The position numbers and the translations under genes were made by a program. A stretch of DNA of 64,000 nucleotides from Anaerolineales bacterium (GTDB lineage Bacteria; Chloroflexota; Anaerolineae; Anaerolineales; UBA11579): the NCBI GenBank assembly GCA_019454165.1, contig CP075367.1, forward strand, positions 1,714,805 through 1,778,804, in the 5' to 3' direction. Shown piece by piece: positions 25,436 through 33,830 of this stretch. Position 1 is the first letter of the stretch. Each line of letters starts with the position of its first letter. The notes under the pieces are model-generated. The model searched no databases. It saw only the letters and a program-made list of their open reading frames with translations, and had not been told where the DNA came from.

Positions 25436-26845
25436 CTACTGAAGTATGGCGTAGCCAGCCTGCTTCCATGCCTCGATACCTTCATCGAGGGCCAGCAGGT
25501 TTGTGAAGCCCTTGCGCTCCAGCAGAGAGATGGCGATGGTGGAGCGGGTGCCGGCCTTGCAATGCACCAACAGGGGCTCCTGGGCGCCGCCCACCTGCTC
25601 GGCGGTGACGCCGGGCAGCAGCCCGGCTTCAAGCAGACGCGCCCCGGGTAGGCGGCCAGAGGCCCATTCGTGCTGCAGACGCACGTCCAAGATGGCGGGG
25701 GCCGTGTTGGCGTCCATCCACTCCTTGAGCTGCGGCGCGGGGATGTTCTCAATGCTGGTGAGCGGCAGCCTGGCGGCCTGCCAGGCAGATAGGCCACCAT
25801 CCAGATAGCCAACCACATCGTCATAGCCGACGCGGATGAGTTGCAGCACGGCTTCGTTGAGCTCGGCGGGCGCGTCTGCGACAAGGATTATGCGGGCCGC
25901 GGGCGGCACTACCCAGCCCGCCCAGGTGCTGAGTGGAGCGAAGACGGGGATGCCAAAGGATTGCGGAATATGGCCAGCCAGGAAGCGATCAGCATCGCGC
26001 ACATCCAGCACGATGGCGCCCGCCCCCACCTCGGCCTGGACTTGAGCCGGGCTGAGGGCCGCGGGCTGCGGCACCCCCAGCAGGTTGGCGCCCTTACGGT
26101 TCACGGCGGGCAGCCGCTTGTAGTAGTCAGGGAAATTGCCAAGGCCGTTGGTGGCGGCGCGCACGAATTCTTCCTCATCTGTGATCTGGAAGAAGGGATT
26201 GGTCTGGCGCTCTTTGCCGATCGTGGAGGTGCGCTCGCCGCCGGCGGCCGTATTACAGAAGGAGCCTGCGCCATGCGTTGGATACACGGGCAATTCGTCA
26301 GGCAGCTTGGCGAACTTCTGCATCGTGGCGAACAGGGCACGCGCCAGCGGGACGGTGTTCTCCTCGCCATGCAGATCCGTGCGGCCAGTGCCGCCGACGA
26401 TCAGCGAGCCGCCGCTGAACAAGGCCAGCGGCTGCGGATCCTCCTTTACATACGCAATGAAGCTGATGTGCTCACGGCTGTGGCCGGGGCTGTTGACGAC
26501 ATGCAGCTCCAGTTCGCCCAGCGAGATGACATCGCCCTCATTCAAGGCGCGATGCGGGAATTCACTCTTGCCGGCCGCGCTGGCGCCGATCTCGTACTCC
26601 GTATCCGGGTCCGCGGCGCGCAAGGCAGCCTGTAATTCATGCACGCCGGAAATGAAGTCGGCATGCAGATGGGTCTCCAAGCCGTAGCGGATGGTATAGC
26701 CGTGCTCTTGTGTGGCGCGGACGAACTTTTCGATATCCCGTTCCGGGTCGATCACCACAGCCTGCTTACTGGCCGGATCTGCGACCAGGTACATGGAGTT
26801 GCCGAGGGTTTGGTTAACGAACGGAATAATGTGAATTGGGTTCAT
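25436..26845 (-). CDS. MBL-fold hydrolase with two rhodanese domains (persulfide dioxygenase-like)
   Basis: 469 aa. Metallo-beta-lactamase domain first (ETHLHADFISG near residue 65, NSPGHSREHISF, GTGRTDL), then two rhodanese domains. The first rhodanese has no active cysteine (ILVADAPAELN at that position); the second is intact (LLVHCKAGTRSTIA). Relatives oxidise glutathione or other persulfides to sulfite. The ATG at 26845 is the family start; no strong ribosome site. It lies in a sulfur-handling neighbourhood and is divergent from the FadR-like regulator. Confidence 0.87.
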   Translation of the reverse strand: MNPIHIIPFVNQTLGNSMYLVADPASKQAVVIDPERDIEKFVRATQEHGYTIRYGLETHLHADFISGVHELQAALRAADPDTEYEIGASAAGKSEFPHRALNEGDVISLGELELHVVNSPGHSREHISFIAYVKEDPQPLALFSGGSLIVGGTGRTDLHGEENTVPLARALFATMQKFAKLPDELPVYPTHGAGSFCNTAAGGERTSTIGKERQTNPFFQITDEEEFVRAATNGLGNFPDYYKRLPAVNRKGANLLGVPQPAALSPAQVQAEVGAGAIVLDVRDADRFLAGHIPQSFGIPVFAPLSTWAGWVVPPAARIILVADAPAELNEAVLQLIRVGYDDVVGYLDGGLSAWQAARLPLTSIENIPAPQLKEWMDANTAPAILDVRLQHEWASGRLPGARLLEAGLLPGVTAEQVGGAQEPLLVHCKAGTRSTIAISLLERKGFTNLLALDEGIEAWKQAGYAILQ

Positions 26846-26964
26846 GTATGACGCCCGATCTTTGTGTGGGATGGCCCAAGCATACAGCGTATCCCGAGTT
26901 ATGTCTATAAATTTTATGGGAATTGGCGTGTTACGCTTGACTCGCTGGCTCAAGCGGGTTATAC

Positions 26965-26987
26965 TAATCATCATAATAATCTGATTA
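26965..26987. promoter_or_regulatory. Inverted repeat upstream of the FadR-like regulator
   Basis: TAATCA and TGATTA separated by 11 nt, 23 bp before the ATG at 27010, between divergent genes. GntR regulators commonly repress themselves at such sites; the assignment is a guess. Confidence 0.3.
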
Positions 26988-27009
26988 ATAGCATTTGACG
27001 ATCAGAACT

Positions 27010-27669
27010 ATGCTAAAAGAAACTACCTCCTTCGACTTTATAAAATACCTTGCCAATGGCAATGGCAGCGACCGCCTGCCCTCCCTGCAGGAGTTGAGCG
27101 CCGAGCATGGCGTCAGCATTTCCGTACTGCGTGAACAGTTGCAAGTCGCCCGCGCGTTAGGCTTTGTGGAAGTGCGGCCGCGCACCGGCATCAAGCGCCT
27201 GCCCTATACTTTCGCACCGGCGGTACGTGAGAGCCTGTTCTACGCGATGGACCGCGACCGGGCTGCGTTCGACCGCTTCTCGGACGTGCGCCGCCACTTG
27301 GAGCGCGCCTATTGGTATGAGGCGGTGGAACGCCTGACGCCGGAGGACGTTGCCTACCTGCGCGAGCTGGTGGACCGCGCCGAGGAGATGCTGCAGGTAG
27401 AGCCGATCCGCGTGCCGCACGCAGAGCACCGCGAGCTGCACCTGGTGATCTACCGCCACCTGGAGAACCCATTTGTGCTCGGCTTGCTGGAAGCCTATTG
27501 GGAAGCTTATGAGCAAGTGGGGCTGAGCCGATATACTGGTCTGGCCTACCAGGTGCAGGTATGGAATTCGCACCGCCAGATCGTGGAAGCAATTGCGAAC
27601 AAGGATTTTGAACGTGGCCACCAGCTGCTCAACGGCCACTTTGACCTCATCGACAAACGCGACGCATAA
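27010..27669 (+). CDS. GntR/FadR-type transcriptional regulator (FCD domain)
   Basis: 219 aa. The N-terminal winged helix carries LPSLQELSAEHGVSISVLRE and RTGIKRL; the C-terminal half is an FCD ligand domain whose metal-binding positions are plausible in HRELHLVIYRH, SHRQIVEAI and GHFDLI. The ATG at 27010 is chosen over an in-frame TTG at 26995. It ends 20 bp before the ferredoxin oxidoreductase genes on the same strand, so it probably regulates them in response to a carboxylate. Confidence 0.85.
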   Translation: MLKETTSFDFIKYLANGNGSDRLPSLQELSAEHGVSISVLREQLQVARALGFVEVRPRTGIKRLPYTFAPAVRESLFYAMDRDRAAFDRFSDVRRHLERAYWYEAVERLTPEDVAYLRELVDRAEEMLQVEPIRVPHAEHRELHLVIYRHLENPFVLGLLEAYWEAYEQVGLSRYTGLAYQVQVWNSHRQIVEAIANKDFERGHQLLNGHFDLIDKRDA

Positions 27670-27689
27670 CGTCCAACCAAGGAGAAGGA

Positions 27690-29513
27690 ATGGCAACACC
27701 GCAGGTGCAAGAAAAGCAACAACCGGAAACAGGCAAAGCCGTGGTCAATGATTTTTCCATGACCGTGGCCACCAAGAACGGCTCGGGCAGCCAGACGTCC
27801 AACCTGACGCTGCTGCGCGCACTGTTCAAGATGGGCATTCCCGTCTCGGGCAAGAACCTGTTTCCCTCCAACATTCAGGGCCTGCCCACCTGGTACACGA
27901 TCCGCTTGAGCAAGAAGGGCTACCTGGCTCGCCGCGCCGAACACGAGATCGTGGTGGCGATGAACGAGGACACCTTTGTTGAGGACCTGGCCAGTGTTGC
28001 TCCTGGCGGCGCCTTCTATTACGGCGACCACCTGAAATTTGAGATCAACCGCACGGACATTTCTGTGTACTCCTTCCCGGCCAAGAAATTCGCCAAAGAC
28101 TCGAGCGCCCCGGCCACCCTGCGCGACTATGTTGCCAACATGGCGTATGTGGGCGTGCTGGCGCATATGCTCGAAATTGACATGGCCAAGATCCGCGAGG
28201 CCCTGGAATACCACTTTGACGGCAAAGAGAAGCCGATCGCCATCAACATGGGCGTGATCGAAGCTGCCTACGAATGGGCAAAAGCCAACCTGAGCAAGAG
28301 CGACCCCTACCGGGTCGAGCCGATGGATGAGACCAAGGGCTTCATCATGGCCGACGGCAATACGGCCGGCGCCTTGGGCTCGATCTTTGGTGGCTTGCAA
28401 TTCATGGCCTGGTACCCCATCACCCCCGCCTCCAGTGTGGCCGAGGGCGTGAGCCACAACATCTCCAAATTCCGCGATAAAGAAGGCCAGGACGGCAAGA
28501 CCTACGGTATTGTGCAAGCCGAGGATGAATTGGCCGCGATCGGTATGGCGGTCGGCGCCGGCTGGTCTGGCCTGCGCGCGATGACCTCGACCTCTGGCCC
28601 AGGCATCAGCCTGATGACCGAGTTCGTCGGTTTGGCCGCTTATGCTGAGATCCCAGTCGTGATCTGGGATGTGCAGCGGGTTGGCCCCAGCACCGGCTTA
28701 CCCACGCGCACCTCGCAGGGCGACATCATCTCGACCTACTTCCTGGGCCACGGCGACACCAAGCACATCATGCTGCTGCCTGGCTCCGCCAGCGAGTGTT
28801 TCGAGTTCGGCTGGAAGTCTTTTGACATTGCCGAGCGCATGCAGACCCCCGTGTTCGTCATGAGCGATCTGGATCTGGGCATGAACACCTGGATGACCAA
28901 ACCGTTCGAATATCCCAACACGCCAATGGACCGCGGCAAGATCTTGTGGGAAGAGGACCTGGAGAAGCTGAGCGACTGGCAGCGCTACAAGGACGTGGAC
29001 GGCGACGGCATCCCCTACCGCACCGCGCCGGGCAACAAGCACCCGCGCAGCGCCTGGTTTGCACGCGGCACTGGCCACAATGACAATGCCAAATACAGCG
29101 AACGCAGCGAGGATTGGGAAAAGAACATGATGCGTCTCAAGCACAAGTTTGAGACCGCAGTCAATTACATGCCCAAGCCCGAGGTGATCAGCAGCGGCAA
29201 CAAAGTCGGCATCATCTCATATGGCTCGACGGACGCCGCCATTCTGGAGGCACGTGACTACCTGGCCGAGGGCGGCTTGCAGACCGATTACCTGCGCCTG
29301 CGCGCCGTACCCTTCACCAGCGAGGTCAAAGACTTCATCGAGAAGCACGACCGCGTGTACGTGGTAGAGATGAACCGCGACGGCCAGATGAACATGATCC
29401 TGCGCCTGGAGTATCCGGAGCACACCACAAAGTTGATCTCACTTGCTAAACATGACGGCATGCCGCTGACCGCCAACTGGGTCAAGGAAGCCGTAGAGCT
29501 TCAGGAGAAGTAG
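27690..29513 (+). CDS. korA: 2-oxoacid:ferredoxin oxidoreductase, fused gamma-alpha subunit
   Basis: 607 aa. The first ~200 residues are the gamma (CoA/pyrimidine) domain (GSQTSNLTLLRALFKMGIPV), then the alpha core with TPASSVAEG, DELAAIGMAVGAGWSG and TSTSGPGISLM, and a C-terminal ISYGSTDAAILEA domain. The enzyme decarboxylates a 2-oxoacid to acyl-CoA, reducing ferredoxin. AAGGAG precedes the ATG. The beta subunit follows after 2 bp. 2-Oxoglutarate is the likely substrate by family, but branched or aromatic oxoacids cannot be excluded. Confidence 0.9.
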   Translation: MATPQVQEKQQPETGKAVVNDFSMTVATKNGSGSQTSNLTLLRALFKMGIPVSGKNLFPSNIQGLPTWYTIRLSKKGYLARRAEHEIVVAMNEDTFVEDLASVAPGGAFYYGDHLKFEINRTDISVYSFPAKKFAKDSSAPATLRDYVANMAYVGVLAHMLEIDMAKIREALEYHFDGKEKPIAINMGVIEAAYEWAKANLSKSDPYRVEPMDETKGFIMADGNTAGALGSIFGGLQFMAWYPITPASSVAEGVSHNISKFRDKEGQDGKTYGIVQAEDELAAIGMAVGAGWSGLRAMTSTSGPGISLMTEFVGLAAYAEIPVVIWDVQRVGPSTGLPTRTSQGDIISTYFLGHGDTKHIMLLPGSASECFEFGWKSFDIAERMQTPVFVMSDLDLGMNTWMTKPFEYPNTPMDRGKILWEEDLEKLSDWQRYKDVDGDGIPYRTAPGNKHPRSAWFARGTGHNDNAKYSERSEDWEKNMMRLKHKFETAVNYMPKPEVISSGNKVGIISYGSTDAAILEARDYLAEGGLQTDYLRLRAVPFTSEVKDFIEKHDRVYVVEMNRDGQMNMILRLEYPEHTTKLISLAKHDGMPLTANWVKEAVELQEK

Positions 29514-29515
29514 CC

Positions 29516-30565
29516 ATGACTGAAACCGCACAAATGCCAAACGTGCAGCTCAACCTGGTTGGGCTGTCCAAGAACGACTACCGCGGCGCCCCCACCACGC
29601 TGTGCGCCGGCTGCGGCCACAACTCGATCTCGAACCAGATCATTGCGGCCGCCTATGAACTGAATGTCGTGCCGGAGGAAATGATCAAGCTGAGCGGCAT
29701 CGGCTGCTCCAGCAAGAGCCCGGCTTATTTCCTGAACCGCAGCTTCGGTTTCAACAGCCTGCACGGCCGCATGCCCTCGGTGGCGACCGGCGCTATGTTT
29801 GGCGACCATCGCCTGCGGGCGCTGGCTGTCAGCGGCGACGGCGACACGACCAATATCGGCATGGGCCAGTTCAAGCACATCATGCGCCGCAACGTGCCGA
29901 TGGTCTATATCGTCGAGAACAACGGCGTATACGGCCTGACCAAGGGCCAGTTCTCTGCCACGGCCGAGAAGGGCCTGCGCCTGAAGTACCAGGGCCTGAA
30001 CCCGTTCACCCCGGTGGATGTGGTGGAAGAGGCCATGGCCTCTGGCGCCACTTTTGTGGCTCGCTCATTTGCGGGTGACGCCAACCAGGTGAAGGCGCTA
30101 ATCAAGGCCGCCCTTAGCCACAATGGCCTGGCGATCCTCGACATCATCAGCCCGTGTGTGACCTTCAACAACGAAGACGACTCGCGCCACTCGTACGGCT
30201 GGGGCCGCGAGCACCAGGAACCCTTGCACGACTTCACCTTCGTGCCGCGCGAGCAGGAGATCCAGGTCGGCGAGTTCCCTGAAGGCACGACCAAGACGGT
30301 GACCATGCACGACGGCGCCACCATCGTGCTCAAGAAGCTGGACCGCGGACACGACCCGACAAGCCGATCGGCGGCCATGAAGCTGATCGACGATGCCCGC
30401 AACGAAGCCGTGCTGCTGACCGGCCTGATCTACGTGGAGCCCAACCAGCCCTCGCTGACGGATGTGGCTGAACTCTCGACCAACCGCCCGCTGAACCGCC
30501 TGACCGAGGCCGATCTGCGCCCTGACAAGAGCATGATCGAAACAGCCAACGCGATGATGTTTTAG
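29516..30565 (+). CDS. korB: 2-oxoacid:ferredoxin oxidoreductase, beta subunit
   Basis: 349 aa. Cluster cysteines in LCAGCGH and GIGCSSKSP, and the thiamine diphosphate motif GDGDTTNIGMGQFKH followed by VENNGVYGLTKGQFS. A further cysteine sits in IISPCVTFNN. Works with korA, which ends 2 bp upstream. Together they fit a reductive or ferredoxin-linked TCA step beside mdh and gltA elsewhere in the window. A strong terminator follows. Confidence 0.93.
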   Translation: MTETAQMPNVQLNLVGLSKNDYRGAPTTLCAGCGHNSISNQIIAAAYELNVVPEEMIKLSGIGCSSKSPAYFLNRSFGFNSLHGRMPSVATGAMFGDHRLRALAVSGDGDTTNIGMGQFKHIMRRNVPMVYIVENNGVYGLTKGQFSATAEKGLRLKYQGLNPFTPVDVVEEAMASGATFVARSFAGDANQVKALIKAALSHNGLAILDIISPCVTFNNEDDSRHSYGWGREHQEPLHDFTFVPREQEIQVGEFPEGTTKTVTMHDGATIVLKKLDRGHDPTSRSAAMKLIDDARNEAVLLTGLIYVEPNQPSLTDVAELSTNRPLNRLTEADLRPDKSMIETANAMMF

Positions 30566-30591
30566 TTCACCGACTGCTTGTTATTTCAAAA

Positions 30592-30627
30592 CAAAAAAGC
30601 CCCGCATGTTTGCGGGGCTTTTTTTTG
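30592..30627. terminator. Bidirectional intrinsic terminator
   Basis: Stem AGCCCCGCA, loop TGTT, TGCGGGGCT, with A-run before and eight T after. It separates korB from the converging wecA/tagO-like gene. Confidence 0.93.
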
Positions 30628-30642
30628 CTTGGTCTAAGAGGA

Positions 30643-31689
30643 TTACTTTTGAGCTATCCCTTTTGTACTACTGGCAAAGAGTATGAGCACAGCTCCAGTC
30701 AAAACAATAACGGCGAAGACAAGATTAGCCACTTGAGGAGGCTGGAACAGAGCAATTACACCCAACCCGCCCACCAGGAGAGCGGCAAGGTCCATTACCC
30801 ATACAGCTAATAGATGCGAAAAACCCAGAGCGCGGAGCCGGTGATAGGTGTGCTTAAGGTCAGATTCATAAAAGGGCTTGTGCTGGCGCAGCCGCGAGAT
30901 GAAGACCAAACAGACATCGAAAATAGGTACGGCCACCAATGTAATGGGAACAAACCAGGAGGAAGCCTGCGGACGCCCCTCGGGTAAGTAGTGAATCGCA
31001 AGTGCAGCGAGAAAGAAACCCATAGATTGGGAGCCTGAATCGCCCATGAACAGCCGAGCCGGTTGGAGATTGAAAGCCATCAGACCCAAGATGACGCCAA
31101 GCAAGGCCCCAGCCTGGAAAGTAAGCTCTTCCTGGTGAGCCGCCATGGATGCAAAAATGAGCAGGCCACTGGCAACGCCACCCAAGCTTAGCGAAAGGGC
31201 ATCAGCGCTATCCACAAGATTAAAGGCATTGCAAACACCAACCAGCCACAGAACGGTCAGGAGAATGTTCAGCCACGGGTCGACACTCGGTCCAAAGAAG
31301 CTTATGAAAGCAATTTTCGTTCCGGAGGCAATGAGAACGATCGAGGCAATTATCTGGCCGCTAAATTTCCATTGGGCGTTAAGGCCGCGAATGTCATCAA
31401 CAAGCCCGAACACGAAGATGATGCCCACTGAAGCAAGAATCCCCTGGATCTCAAAAGAATAATGACGGCCAAAAATCAAATAGAGTATCAGCAGGCAGCT
31501 GGCGACCACCATACCACCGGCTAACGGTGTTGGGCGCTCGTGCTGTTTATGCGCAGCACGGCCAGGCATATCTATGATTCCAAAGTGGGTGGCTACTTTG
31601 ATAGCGAAGGGTGCAGTGACCAGTGAAAGCACCATGCCTGACACAAAAAGCAGGGCGGTTAATGGCAGGGTCGTCGATACAAAGTCCAC
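30643..31689 (-). CDS. WecA/TagO-like polyprenyl-phosphate sugar-1-phosphate transferase
   Basis: 348 aa, about ten membrane segments. Catalytic motifs of the family: GLVDDIRG (DD near residue 97), NAFNLVDSADALSLSLGG (the usual NxxNxxDGxDGL with both Gly changed but both Asp kept), ARLFMGDSGSQSMG, and a cytoplasmic HTYHRL close to the HxHH motif. It starts glycan assembly on the lipid carrier. It sits at the left border of the AT-rich glycan island. Sugar specificity is unknown. Confidence 0.88.
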   Translation of the reverse strand: MDFVSTTLPLTALLFVSGMVLSLVTAPFAIKVATHFGIIDMPGRAAHKQHERPTPLAGGMVVASCLLILYLIFGRHYSFEIQGILASVGIIFVFGLVDDIRGLNAQWKFSGQIIASIVLIASGTKIAFISFFGPSVDPWLNILLTVLWLVGVCNAFNLVDSADALSLSLGGVASGLLIFASMAAHQEELTFQAGALLGVILGLMAFNLQPARLFMGDSGSQSMGFFLAALAIHYLPEGRPQASSWFVPITLVAVPIFDVCLVFISRLRQHKPFYESDLKHTYHRLRALGFSHLLAVWVMDLAALLVGGLGVIALFQPPQVANLVFAVIVLTGAVLILFASSTKGIAQK

Positions 31690-31799
31690 AAGTTACCTAT
31701 TGAAGTTTTGAATTTCTAGCAAAATTGATTTGCCCCAGATCACAACAATTTTACTTGATTTAGGACATGTCTGCTGATTCTTGCGAAGAACGGTTTTAC

Positions 31800-32906
31800 T
31801 CATGTCTTCTGATATAGCTGATAGATGGCTTCGTTAATCTTAACAACATCGAAATCCCTCATAACGATCTCTCGGGCTGCAAACCCCATCGCTTTTCGTT
31901 TAGCTGGGTTTTGAATGAGCTGCTCAATGGCGGCCGCCAAAGCTTCGACATCCTTTACCGGCACTAGCAAACCATTAACTCCATCGTTTATGACTTCGCG
32001 GCAACCTGGGATGTCCGTCGCAACAACCGCCCTACCGGCCGCACCGGCCTCGATCAGCACTTTTGGCAAGCCCTCGGAGTATGTGGGAAGGCATATCAGA
32101 TTTGCCTCTTGATAGAGAGGAGGCAAGTCATCTGTCCAACCCGCCCAGTGAACGACGTACTGTACGGCCTGGCTGCGCAAGTATTCAACCGATACCGAGC
32201 TCGGATTGCCCGGATCCACATCGCCAACAAGTACAAAATCTGCCTGAAGGCCCCTACTTTTCAGTAGCCGAGCCGCCTCGACAAACTCCCCTACCCCCTT
32301 GTCCCACAAGAGCCGCGCAATCATGACCACTTGTGGAGTGCCATGGGGCTCTGGAACCACATCAAAAAGCTTGGTATTCACTCCAGAGCCGCGGATCAAT
32401 GTGGCTGCATTGCTCTGGAGAATGCCTTGGGCAACAAACCTATCCAGATCATTGCGATTTTGGAAAATGACCGAGGTCTTGGAAAGTGACAGCTTGTAAA
32501 GCAAGCTGATCAATGCTCGCAGCAAGCGAGCAGCCGCACCTTGCTTAATGAATGCATAGCCTAAGCCAGTGATCGAGTTAATGATCCTTGGAACCCGCGC
32601 AGCACGAGCGGCAAATGAACCATAAATGACGCACTTACTCGTATAGTGGTGCACCACATCGAATCGATGCTTGCGATAAATCTTAAACAACTGGAGCAAC
32701 GTACGAAGATCATCAAAGGGGTTAAGCCCTTTGCGGGAAACAAAGACAGGTACCCACTCAAAGCCACGCTGCTGAAGCAGAGGAACATAAGGGCCACCTG
32801 GAGACAACAAAATCACCTCGTGACCTTTTTGCTGCAGATCTTCGATTAAGTCACTACGGTAAGCGAAGAAGTTCCAATCCTTGTTGGCCACTAAGGCGAT
32901 TTTCAT
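31800..32906 (-). CDS. GT4-type glycosyltransferase
   Basis: 368 aa, two Rossmann-like halves. N-terminal MKIALVANKDWNFFAYRSDL, linker IRGSGVNTKLF, then VVMIARLLWDKGVGEFVEAA and the donor-site CLPTYSEGLPKVLIEAGAAG with E-x7-E. This matches GalE-adjacent GT4 enzymes such as those adding N-acetylgalactosamine or fucosamine-like sugars to lipid-linked glycans. The ATG at 32906 is preferred to an in-frame TTG at 32918. The next gene to the left on this strand is the wecA/tagO-like gene. Confidence 0.88.
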   Translation of the reverse strand: MKIALVANKDWNFFAYRSDLIEDLQQKGHEVILLSPGGPYVPLLQQRGFEWVPVFVSRKGLNPFDDLRTLLQLFKIYRKHRFDVVHHYTSKCVIYGSFAARAARVPRIINSITGLGYAFIKQGAAARLLRALISLLYKLSLSKTSVIFQNRNDLDRFVAQGILQSNAATLIRGSGVNTKLFDVVPEPHGTPQVVMIARLLWDKGVGEFVEAARLLKSRGLQADFVLVGDVDPGNPSSVSVEYLRSQAVQYVVHWAGWTDDLPPLYQEANLICLPTYSEGLPKVLIEAGAAGRAVVATDIPGCREVINDGVNGLLVPVKDVEALAAAIEQLIQNPAKRKAMGFAAREIVMRDFDVVKINEAIYQLYQKT

Positions 32907-32978
32907 ACGTCTCTGCAATCTTTTGTCCGAAAGATTGTATTTTTACCCCCGCTAGGGTATAAACCCAACCGAGGTCTG

Positions 32979-33830
32979 ATGAATAGTACTACGGAAGAAT
33001 TAAAGTGCGAATCATTCGAGATGATGATCGAGCCACCAGGAAAATGGTGGCAGCTTCGTTTAAAGGAATTGTGGCCTTTTCGAGAACTTCTTTACTTCCT
33101 TACATGGCGTGAGTTAAAGGTACGCTATAAGCAAACTGCCTTAGGCGTACTATGGGCAGTTTTGCAGCCCTTGCTGATCATGGTGCTGTTTAGCGTGGTG
33201 TTCGGGCGTTTCGCCAATCTGCCGTCAGACGGGTTCCCCTACCCAATCTTTACGTTCGCCGGCCTGCTACCTTGGCAGTTATTTTCCCGGGCACTCTCGG
33301 ATGCATCACAAAGCCTGGTCAATAACCAACAAATGGTGAGTAAGATCTACTTCCCCCGAATTTTCTTGCCGATGTCGAACGTGTTATCGAGCCTAGTTGA
33401 TTTTGGCGTGGCTTTCATCATCCTATTGATAATGATGGTCTCCTATGAGATCACACCCTCTTGGCGCATGCTGGCTTTGCCGATATTCATCCTGGCGGCC
33501 ATTGCGTGTGCCACGGCTGCAGGTCTTTGGCTTTCTGCGATCAATGTGAAATACCGAGATATCAAGTACATTACCCCATTCTTAGTTCAAATCTGGCTTT
33601 ATGCTACTCCTGTGGCCTATTCAAGCAGCCTGTTCCCCGAGCAGTGGCGACTTTTATTGGGTCTGAACCCGATGGCCGGAGTAATCGATGGCTTTCGCTG
33701 GGCCTTGTTGGGGCAAGAGATGAGTAGCAACAATCTAATCTTAGTCTCAATGTTCGTGACAATCGTATTTTTAGTCAGCGGACTAATCTATTTCCAGAAC
33801 ACTGAGCAAACTTTTGCGGATGTGATTTGA
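32979..33830 (+). CDS. ABC-2 type polysaccharide exporter, permease (Wzm-like)
   Basis: 283 aa, six membrane segments. The cytoplasmic start ends in LLYFLTWRELKVRYKQTALG, the usual lead-in of Wzm/TagG permeases, followed by LWAVLQPLLIMVLFSVVFG. Exports a lipid-linked glycan with the ATPase encoded next, whose ATG overlaps this stop by one base. GAGGT lies before the start. TATAAA at 32958-32963 could serve as its -10 box. Confidence 0.92.
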   Translation: MNSTTEELKCESFEMMIEPPGKWWQLRLKELWPFRELLYFLTWRELKVRYKQTALGVLWAVLQPLLIMVLFSVVFGRFANLPSDGFPYPIFTFAGLLPWQLFSRALSDASQSLVNNQQMVSKIYFPRIFLPMSNVLSSLVDFGVAFIILLIMMVSYEITPSWRMLALPIFILAAIACATAAGLWLSAINVKYRDIKYITPFLVQIWLYATPVAYSSSLFPEQWRLLLGLNPMAGVIDGFRWALLGQEMSSNNLILVSMFVTIVFLVSGLIYFQNTEQTFADVI

